DNA of 64,000 nucleotides, taken from Odiellus spinosus. Its lineage: Eukaryota > Arthropoda > Arachnida > Opiliones > Phalangiidae. The stretch's first letter is position 1. Each line of letters begins with the position of its first letter. Under the pieces are notes generated by a model. That model was not told the DNA's origin and ran no database searches. It saw only the letters and a program-made list of their open reading frames with translations. Both the position numbers and the translations under genes were made by a program. Positions 56,384 through 64,000 of the stretch are shown piece by piece. Where the stretch lies: contig OY987233.1 in NCBI GenBank assembly GCA_963920705.1, positions 4,144,001 to 4,208,000 of the forward strand, given 5' to 3'.

Positions 56384-56739
56384 GATCGTCGGCCCATAAC
56401 ATAGAATGCTGGCTTGCTCTCTGAATAAGTGTCTATTTTGTTATAAGACCAGGGTTTTATGATGGATTTTAAGTCCATCATAGCGAGTTGAAAGTAACTT
56501 CGTTTAATCATATCGTACTATGTAAACCAAGCGTGAAAACGTGTCTTTAAGATCGAGGGAAGAGCTAAGGACTTCTTCGTAAGAATCATGTTCCACATAT
56601 AAGACAGTACAAGTAATTTAGTAGTTACTCGGAAGAACGGTTCGCTGTCGTGTAACGAAGATGGATTGCTAACTGCAAAAATAGCGGACCAGACTCTACT
56701 TTCTCCTATAGCTGTATCCCTTAACCCAAAGTTTGCCTT
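56384..56739 (-). pseudogene. IR-like pseudogene fragment (pore to S2)
   Basis: On the minus strand, after an acceptor-like GTTTTCAAG, the frame reads KANFGLRDTAIGESRVWSAI, then a pore-to-M3 layout: SEPFFRVTTKLLVLSYMWNM and ILTKKSLALPSIL. The R-V-x-x-K-L-L hydrophobic helix followed by ILTxxSLxxxxSIL parallels M3 of ionotropic receptors. A TAG at 56518-56520 breaks the frame, which stays open beyond it (YDMIKRSYFQLAMMDLK ..) until a family F element at 56383. The stop and the truncation argue for a dead copy. Similarity is by pattern only. Confidence 0.45.
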
Positions 56740-56763
56740 CTTGAAAACAAGAAAAAAGGACAA

Positions 56764-57017
56764 ACATATGGTGGGTGCGTGTGTTGAAAAAAAAAATAAA
56801 AAAAAAATTCAGTAGTAAAAAAAAAGGATGTAATAAAAGATACTTTATATTTTGTTACATGCCGCAAAATTTGAAAGGTTTAGGAGATAAAAATGGAAAT
56901 ATAGAGTTTAGAAGGTGATGAAGTCATTTAAAGGAAAAGACTTAAATATTTATTATTAGTTCAAATTAAGTTATCATTAAATTTTCCAAATCTATCCTTT
57001 ATATCACAAGTAAATCA
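56764..57017. other. no gene recognised; A-rich
   Basis: A-rich stretch at 56785-56825. Confidence 0.4.
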
Positions 57018-57370
57018 TCCTTCAAGTTTATAAGACGACATACTTCGGTTGACGATGAAGTGAGTCCGATTTTCTCAGTCCACGGTTTCACCCTAAGTAT
57101 TCCTAAATTCGTACAGAAATCGGCCAGGCGCGGTATATTATTTTTTCTAGATTAAATCAGACTCGAAATCGCGACGGCCGGGCGAGACACGCTCCTTCGT
57201 TTTGCCAGAGAGTTGTATTCCTTCGATACATTTTCACCCCCGTAAACGTCTAGAAAGTTCAGGGTGATATTAGCACCGCCTAGTTATTTCCAATCTCAAC
57301 CGGTAGAGAGGGCAATTTGAAATTGCGTATCTTGACCGTTTAGAGTTTTTAGATTTTTTCCTCTCCACGG
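57018..57370 (+). repeat. duplicated segment H, copy 2 (no GA expansion)
   Basis: Matches 51064-51490, but where copy 1 has about 90 bp of GA this copy has only CCAGAGAGTTG. Confidence 0.85.
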
Positions 57371-58251
57371 ACGAAAGCTCTAACCACATACCAATCATGT
57401 TGTAAACTTGAAGCATGATTTACCTATGATTGCATTTATAGTCTTCTACTATTCCTTCGCATTATCGAGTTTGCAAAACGTATATTTTGTAAAGTGTATA
57501 TATAAATATATAAGATGGGGTATAAATTTCTATTTGGAAAAACATCAGTTGTTATTCTCAGAGGATGTTTTTAAGAGAATTTCGAATTGTGTATTTGTTT
57601 CCATTTTCTTTGTTGTACTTAAGTTTTTTTCTTTATTTTTTACGTTTGCTTGTCGCCCGCGGGGACCGGGGGTTTGACCAATGTCTTAGACACGACCTGA
57701 AAAAATTTCCGTGGTTTTCAAAAGTCTTTGCGGTTTGAAACCCAAAGAAAAATCTTTTTTTTTTTTTTTTTTTTTTTCTTCTGGCTTTCGGGAGCAATTG
57801 TTGTTCTAGTTTTTTCTTTTATAGTATTACGTGATCCGATCGTTTGATTCCCCTTTTTTATATCTTCTCCGCTCTTCGGAACTCAAAAAAATAAGATGTT
57901 TTTATAACCTTTTTTTTTTTTCTTTTTCTTTGTGGTTGCAGCTTGGGCCCAGGAAGTGATATTGACATAGTCAGAAACTCTCGAGATTTCTCCACGATTA
58001 TGGCTTAAAGTCTTCCTCAATCGTTATATTTTTGTTTCTGAGACACGAGAAGTATCTTACGATTGTACGTCTTGCAACTTTCCATTCGAATCTCACCGTG
58101 TACGGAATTGACATCGTTTCGTTTGATTGCTAACACAGGGTGTTTTTAACGGAGAAACCCAAGCAAAAGATGCTGTGTCACGCTGTGAGGTAAGACCATT
58201 TTTGGTACTAGATTTTGGAATTTGGGCAATGTTTTTGAGACTTGACTTTGT
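57371..58251. other. no gene recognised; T tracts
   Basis: T27 at about 57752 and T13 at 57910. Short frames only. Confidence 0.45.
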
Positions 58252-58707
58252 AGTGGAGCTAATAGAACAGTTTTTGAATTTATTTTTGGAATCACCATGC
58301 CAAAAAACGTATTTCAGAATTTTTTCTGAATTTTTAGACGCGTTTTTGGTGTTTAAATTAATTTATAAAGTTTGGTAAAATTTGAATAAAAGTGAATATA
58401 AAATCGGACCAATCATATTATTTCAGCCTTCAACAGCGCTTGTAATGTCTTAACATGAAAAGCATAGGCTTGGCGTTTGATACCAAAGGTATTAAGCATC
58501 AAACGCCGGCCTATTCTTTTAATATTTAGGACCTTACAAGCACTGTTGAAGGCTGAAATAATATGATTGGCCCGATTTTTTTATTTACTTAAATTTTGCC
58601 AAACTTCAGAACTTAATTTAAACACCAAAAATTTGTTTGAAAATTCTGGAATATGTTTTTGGAGTGGTGATTCTTAAAATAAATTCAAAAGTTGTTCCAT
58701 TTTTAGC
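58252..58707. mobile_element. giant-hairpin family E, copy 6
   Basis: GTGGAGCTAATAGAACAG .. TTGTTCCATTTTTAGCATG; centre at about 58490 (GGCGTTTGATACC / GCATCAAACGCCGGCC). TTAAAGGG termini have decayed. Confidence 0.85.
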
Positions 58708-59099
58708 ATGATGATAAAAGTAAGGAGAGAAGAGAGACACATATCCCGGAGGCCTAATGTTCCACACTTCTTATTTCCATCTACTTCTGGTTCTACATCT
58801 CTCGCTGTATATTATCTGTGAACACCCTGTATATGTTTCCATACTCTTCTATTGGATGGTTTTTATGTTTTTTTGTTGTTTGGAGAAAGTTGCTAGGACG
58901 ACAGGTGTTTTGGTCATCTTCCCTGAGGTTGGGGGTGATCTAAAAGGTTGGGTCCAAGAGAAATGAAACTTCTCAAGCCTTTCCACCCTTTTCAAATCGA
59001 AATTGAGACAATAAATGATCCGTCACTGATAAGATTTATTGTTGTTTACAGTACCTACATCGAATTTTATTGTTTCGTGACGATTTAAAAGGAAATATA
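58708..59099. other. no gene recognised
   Basis: A 69-codon ATG frame (58757-58966) is hydrophobic at its start but has no recognised domain or splice context. Confidence 0.4.
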
Positions 59100-59397
59100 A
59101 GCTACGGTCACACTAACATTTCTTAATCGATTTGAAACCGTAAAATCAAAGTGATATTCAAATTGCCAGGAATCGATTTAAGCGTCACGCGTCACACGCT
59201 TTATCTTTATAAATCGATTTATTGTAGCTTCATCTATCGGTTGTTGAAATCGAATCAGTACGAAACTGGTTCCCGAAGCAGTTTTGAGAAATCGAATCAA
59301 ATCGATTCGAGAAAAGACGGTTTCCCGTTCACGCGACTCTAGCGAAACGTTTTGAAACGGTAGAAATCAAATCCAAGGGCTACGATGAACGCGAATA
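59100..59397 (-). mobile_element. MITE family D, copy 11
   Basis: AGCTACGGTCACACTAACAT .. GCTACGATGAACGCG, inverse orientation; its last ~58 bp are repeated in tandem at the junction with copy 12. Confidence 0.83.
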
Positions 59398-59716
59398 TAC
59401 TTAATCGATTTGAAACGGTAGAAATCAAATCCAAGGGCTACGATGAACGCGAATATACTTAATCGATTTGAAACGATAAAATCAAACCGATATTGAAATT
59501 GCCAGGAATTGATTTAAGCGTCACATGTTCACGCATTATCTTTATAAATCCATTTATCGTAGCTTCATCTATCGGTTGTTGAAACCGAATTGGTATGAAA
59601 CTGGTTCCCGAAGCAGTTTCGAGAAATCGAATCAAATCGATTCGAGAAAAGACGGTTTCCCGTTCACACGACTCCGGGGGTTTAAAACGATTTCAAGGCG
59701 TAGTATGAACGCAGGG
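59398..59716 (-). mobile_element. MITE family D, copy 12
   Basis: Begins with the duplicated junction block (TAATCGATTTGAAACGGTAG ..) and ends ..CGTAGTATGAACGCAGGG. Confidence 0.82.
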
Positions 59717-60287
59717 AAATATCATTGTACGCTTTTGATATCGATCTAATAATCCGAAACTAATAAAAATAAAAACACGTAGTCACGAACCGTGTTTTAT
59801 TAAATATTTGTTTGCTTATATATGTAACATATACATTTAGGAGATAATAATGAGAAACGTAATGAAGTGGCTTTTATATCGATTAAAAATAAGAATATCG
59901 CGTCGTAAAAATGTCTCTAAAAAATATGAAAATAAAATTGGAAAGCATCTGATTTTGGCATTTAATTAAAAAGAGAACTTTCGAGTAATCAAAATACACT
60001 CCTTGCACCTTTTGGCTTCATAAAATATCCGCGACACGCGCTGTCGTACGCCCAATTGTGCGCAGGTGAATAATCAAGAACGAGACTAGTACGATTGAAA
60101 GAGTGAATGCCACAGCACGTGTCGTAGATATTTTATGATGCCATGCTTTAGCTTGTACCGGACTCTGTCGTGAACGTTACTGAACGCACCATGAAACGGG
60201 TTAGTGCTCACTTTTATTTTCAAATTTATATTGGCGCACTTGCTAGGGATACCATGAAAAAAGTGTTATATTATGCATATAAGTATA
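59717..60287. other. no gene; 20-bp inverted repeat at 60019-60137
   Basis: CATAAAATATCCGCGACACG (60019-60038) pairs with CGTGTCGTAGATATTTTATG (60118-60137), 18 of 20 bases, around a 79-nt loop. Otherwise nothing recognised. Confidence 0.6.
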
Positions 60288-60715
60288 TTAAAGGGAGATT
60301 TGGAGCAATTTTTTAGACACGTTTTTGATGTTTAAATTAATTTCTAAAGTTTGGTAAAATTTGAATTAAAGTAAATATAAATTCGGACCAATCATATCAT
60401 TTCAGCCTTCAACAGCGCTTGTAATGTCCTAAACATTAAAAGAATATGCCGGCGTTTGATGCCTAAGATCTTGTTAATCAAACTTCGGCCTATTCTTTCA
60501 ATTCTAACACATTACAAGCACTGTTGAAGGCTGAAATAATATGATTAGCCCGATTTTATATTTACATTTATTCAAATTTTACCAAACTTTAGAAATTAAT
60601 TTAAACACCAAAAATGTGTCTAAAATTCTGAAAGAATTCTCGAATACGTTTTTAAGCATGGTGATTCCGAAAATAAATTAAAAAGCTGTTCTATTTTTAG
60701 CTCTTGGTTTCTTTT
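60288..60715. mobile_element. giant-hairpin family E, copy 7
   Basis: TTAAAGGGAGATTTGGAGC .. GCTCTTGGTTTCTTTTC; left arm lacks about 100 bp, right arm full. Centre at about 60465. Confidence 0.85.
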
Positions 60716-61194
60716 CAAAACCTTTGCTTAGTTATACGAGCAGACGACCTTTTGAATTCGGTTTAGCCACCTCTTTAATTTAAAATCGGTATAAATCATG
60801 TATTATTAAGCATCGGCGTACGTTTCAATTTAGGCTTAACGTCGCATTAAAAAAACATCGGTGGTTTATTACTTAGTCATGAAAAACAAAAAACAAAAAA
60901 GCCACTAGGCCCGATTCGAGCCGTGGCTAGGCCTTCTTAATATGTTTATCGATTTTTCTCTGTGAAAAGCATCATGGTTGTACCAACGGATTCATGGATT
61001 TTCCAATTTGCAGTTCGGTCAAATGATATTCCAATTAAAAGGTCTCTTCTCTCTAAAGAGAAGACAGCGTGTCGTTGTCTAGTAGAATTGACGTGCCTTG
61101 GGGCCCAGGGTTCAATGTGACTCTAAATTGGCCTTATATCTAGGTCACTTATCTACGGCCTATCACCCGTGTTTTATAGGCAAAGTTACCTTAC
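60716..61194. other. no gene recognised
   Basis: Spacer. Confidence 0.4.
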
Positions 61195-61200
61195 ATCTGT

Positions 61201-61365
61201 TAAACTGAGACTATTTTAATGAACTCCAAATGGAAATTGAGTAGAATTTTCGGAAAGATCGTTAAAAAACGATTCAAAATATATATACATATGTCATAGA
61301 ACAAAATTACAACGACCGTAAAAATACATATTTTATAATCGCCAACTTCATAAATTTTAAAATAA
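61201..61365 (+). repeat. dispersed repeat K, copy 4
   Basis: AACTCCAAATGGAAATTGAG .. GTTAAAAAACGATTCAAAAT .. ACATATGTCATAGAACAAAA; runs directly into family D. Confidence 0.85.
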
Positions 61366-61369
61366 AAAT

Positions 61370-61594
61370 TCGTATGAACGGGAAACCTTCTTTTATCGAA
61401 TCGATTTGATTCATCGGAACTGCTTCGGGAACCAGTTTCATACCGATTCAGTTTCAACAACTGATAGATGAAGCTACGATAAATCGATTTATAAAGATAA
61501 TACGTGAACACGTGATACTTAAATCGATTCCTGAATATCGGTTTTATTTTACCGTTTCAAATCGATTAAGAAATGATATTGTGGCCGTAGCTAA
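61370..61594 (+). mobile_element. MITE family D, copy 13 (left-truncated)
   Basis: GTATGAACGGGAAACCTTCT .. GAAATGATATTGTGGCCGTA. Confidence 0.8.
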
Positions 61595-61880
61595 TGTTGA
61601 CCTTTCCAAAACCGTTTGGACGTCTCTAGCTAATTTAGGCTTCATTATTTGCCTTCTACGTCACAATATTGTCATTATTGTTAGAAATTAGGCTTAGCTT
61701 TATCATTTTAATTGAATATGGGTTTGATTTTACCGTTTCAAGTCGATTAAGAAATGATATTGTGTCCGAAGCTAAAGTTGACCTTTCCAAAACGGTTTAA
61801 ACGTCTTTAGTAAATTTAGGCTTCATTATTTGTCTATAAATGACGTCACAATGTTGTCTCTATTTTTCGAAATTAGGCTT
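61530..61880. repeat. tandem duplication, period ~177 bp
   Basis: The D right end plus its flank (TTGACCTTTCCAAAACCGTT .. GAAATTAGGCTTA) occurs at about 61536-61695 and again at 61713-61876. Confidence 0.8.
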
Positions 61881-62313
61881 AACAATTCGACCAAAAACAG
61901 TATAAACACTCCATTAACACTTTAATTCTTTTTCATTTTACTGATTTAAACCTTTCAATTTAAAACGATTTTCCCAAATGTCCGATTATACTTTAGCACA
62001 TGTGATTTTAATTTTTTTTATGGTAATTTCATCGTGTTTTAGTCATTGAGATGCACCATCCATTTAACAAATATCATTTCATTCAAACGATCGAAATCAA
62101 ACCACGAATAAAAAAAAAAAAAAAAAAAAGCCATTGGAAAACATAAAAGAGTTGAATGCGATTGAGATAAGATTTTTTTTTTTTTTTTTTTTTTTACTTC
62201 GACTCGTGATATCAGAAATTAAATGTGGACTAGAAATAATTTAATTTCAATTCTGTTTATTCTGTAAGCAGTACGTTCGTAATGAAACACAGGTGAAACA
62301 CTTTGGCCTTCAC
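61881..62313. other. no gene recognised; A19 and T23 tracts
   Basis: Poly-A at 62110 and poly-T at 62173. Confidence 0.45.
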
Positions 62314-62611
62314 CAGAAGGCGATGAAACCCTCCTTTGAAGTCTATTACTCCCTGGTCTTGTCTACCCCTCTCTGTATGGGTTAGTTTCAAAAAGCGCGG
62401 TAGATATTTTCGGGGCGGGAGTATCTCTAGCAGCCTTGGAGTTCGTCAAAAAAACGTCGTCGTTTGTGGAGAGAGAATTTCCAATTTTCCGTAGACAGGG
62501 AGTATGAAGTATATAGGATCTCGTAAAATTGGGAATTTTACCCATACAAAGAGGAGCGCTATATGGAACATTAGAGTAGTAGAATTCAAAGAAGGGTTTC
62601 ATCTACTTCTG
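62314..62611 (-). mobile_element. MITE family A, copy 6
   Basis: Perfect 7-bp target duplication CCTTCAC at 62307-62313 and 62612-62618; some internal deletions. Confidence 0.93.
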
Positions 62612-63370
62612 CCTTCACCAACAACCAAAGTAGTATCTAAACCTTTTAGAGACCTCGAACCCATGAAAACATAATGAAACTTCATTATGTACTACGTAAT
62701 ATTAGCTAACATTAAGTTGAAATAATTAAGGTGTATGCAAAGCTCGCAATCTGATAATGAATAACTTTGGATATCCATTGATAACTAGGCTTTTTTCACA
62801 TATTTTAATCTCGGATAAATTGTTCAAGTTAATATAAAACTAAAAATTATATAAGCAGACGCGTATGAAATGGATCTGATTTATAGTTAAAGGCGCAATT
62901 ATCGTAGTAGTAATCGTAAATTTTAAATGACATAGTGTCCACGGTTTAGATATAACTTATAAATTAATAACTTATAAATTAATCCACGAAGTATCCGTCC
63001 GTGATTAATCGTAGTAGTAGGTGTTATAGTAGGATGATTGGACACTAGAAAGCCAATTACCTAAATAGTAGTGGTAATTGTTGTAGTAGTAATTGTTGTT
63101 ATGTCAAATATAATTAAAACAGACTCATTTTTAAGTCTCATCATTCCCACTTATATTTTAAGCTAACCATTTCATAGTAGTAGGAACATCAACGCTTGGC
63201 AAGGTTAGGCCGCTGGTAGTAAAAAGCGTTATAATAGCACGATGACATACCTCACCAATTTCGTGTTCGTTGTTATTTTCTGTTATAATGAGAGGCAATG
63301 TACTTGGAGCTTTACTCCGATGGTGAAGATAGCAGTCTTCTAGATCGTAAATTGGGGGGATGTGTAGTAC
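62612..63370. other. no gene; GTAGTA-rich low complexity
   Basis: Dispersed GTAGTAGT words at 62910, 63010, 63065-63100 and 63177. Confidence 0.5.
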
Positions 63371-63598
63371 CTAAAGAGGAGGATCTATTTGCGCTATTGA
63401 TTGTGGAATGGCAAATTCGCTCGGCATACTGAGACAACAGCTGGTTTCAAACTCCCCTATCACTATATGGCCTAGCGTATATAGCTCTCTGGGCAACGTA
63501 CTCAACAACCACGCTTGGGCATTAAAGTACATTGGAAAGGCAATTCTCGAAATGTAGGCCAAACCCGACTTGTAGTTCGACGAGTACGTTGCTCGCAT
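63371..63598 (-). CDS. uncertain IR-like ORF fragment
   Basis: The minus-strand frame opens MRATYSSNYKSGLAYISRIA then FPMYFNAQAWLLSTL and ends DPPL with TAG. The A-T-Y-S-S-N-x-K-S stretch recalls the A-Y-S-G-N-L-K-S gate of the IR at 36 kb, and FPMYFNAQAWLLS could correspond to the start of lobe S2. No TM helix precedes it in frame (TAG four codons upstream of the Met), and no convincing splice acceptor was found, so it is either a broken copy or chance. Confidence 0.25.
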   Translation of the reverse strand: MRATYSSNYKSGLAYISRIAFPMYFNAQAWLLSTLPRELYTLGHIVIGEFETSCCLSMPSEFAIPQSIAQIDPPL

Positions 63599-63639
63599 TA
63601 AGCCAACCTATTCCGTTCGCTCTTTGGTTGCGTTTCTAA

Positions 63640-63800
63640 AGGGTGAAGCCACTCTGATTTCCGATATTTCTTTTGATTTCTCTTATTTGTGATATTTCTT
63701 TTGATTTTCGCGATTTTCTTTAATATTTGCGATATTTCTTTCTGTTTTAACTTAATATTTGCGATAGTTGTTCTGATTTGACTTAACATTTGCGATATTC
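63640..63800. repeat. degenerate tandem repeat (GATATTTCTTTTGATTT-like)
   Basis: TTTGCGATATTTCTTTCTG-type units of about 30-40 bp recur at least four times, with variable spacing. The Lys/Ile-rich minus-strand frame over it is an artefact. Confidence 0.65.
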
Positions 63801-64000
63801 TTAGAACCCGGTAGGGTTCTATGTATTGGGCCCATCATCATCTGTAATGCTATTTTGATTTCCTAAAAAATTCAGTCTCTAGCCAATCAAAACGCTCCAT
63901 TCTCCCATAGAATAACATTAAAATCGACTCTTTCGAGGACAAGTCCAGTGATTGACAGAACTAAAAGAGGAATTATTTGTTACAGATATAATCACTTTTA
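63801..64000. other. no gene recognised
   Basis: Spacer to the window edge. Confidence 0.4.

Noticed and set aside
57408-57677. 89-codon hydrophobic ORF
   Set aside because: AT-rich, starts with a non-ATG codon, no domain; chance open frame.
58757-58966. 69-codon hydrophobic ORF with ATG
   Set aside because: No recognised domain, splice context or poly(A) signal; length is within chance.
60880-60950. tRNA-like GCCCGATTCGAGCCGTGGC stretch
   Set aside because: No complete cloverleaf or acceptor stem could be drawn around it.

Overview
The window is AT-rich animal DNA dominated by transposable elements and minisatellites. Two coding signals point to an arthropod or related protostome: exons of a divergent ionotropic receptor (IR, a variant ionotropic glutamate receptor) on the + strand, and one exon of a DIP-like (Dpr-interacting-protein-like) immunoglobulin-superfamily protein on the - strand. 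Spliceosomal introns, long tandem arrays and many short non-autonomous DNA transposons exclude a prokaryote. The species cannot be told from the sequence.

Layout. 1-3.6 kb: 5' part of a Ty3/Gypsy LTR retrotransposon on the - strand (LTR, primer-binding site, gag, then protease and reverse transcriptase in the -1 frame, running off the left edge), with a canonical GGGAAAC slippery heptamer and a downstream hairpin. 3.8-5.1 kb: a two-copy tandem repeat and a 32-bp minisatellite. 6-31 kb: repeats (families A-G below), a ~171-bp satellite at 16 kb, and a 25-bp minisatellite at 22 kb interrupted by a short hAT-like element. 28.8-30.1 kb: two unassigned candidate exons. 30.9-31.1 kb: the DIP-like exon. 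32.2-32.9 kb: three adjoining minisatellites. 33.1-37.4 kb: the IR gene, whose introns hold MITEs. 38-46 kb: more repeats, a 30-bp array that is open on both strands, and a foldback element followed by a promoter-like CRE plus TATA. 47-64 kb: repeats, a duplicated ~0.4-kb segment carrying a long (GA)n tract, an IR-like pseudogene fragment on the - strand at 56.4-56.7 kb, and a weak IR-like ORF at 63.4 kb.

Repeat families named here. A (~300-340 bp, ends CAGAAG/CTTCTG) and B (~380 bp, ends CAAAAGTC/GACTTTTG) both have 7-bp target duplications; C (~330 bp) is nested in B twice. D (~280 bp) has imperfect AGCTACGGTCACACTAG-type ends. E (up to ~480 bp) is a near-perfect giant hairpin and F (~400 bp) a long-TIR element; both end in TTAAAGGGA. 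G (~520-550 bp) has TAGAGCTCGGAAT ends and 8-bp duplications, hAT-like. K is a dispersed ~150-bp repeat.

How the genes relate. The IR exons D, E and F join in phase across consensus splice sites and encode the end of the ligand-binding lobe S1, TM1 and pore, TM3, lobe S2 and TM4 of a cation-channel subunit. The N-terminal exons are less certain. If the DIP-like gene continues to the right, as its strand implies, the IR gene and the IR-like fragments would lie inside its 5' intron.
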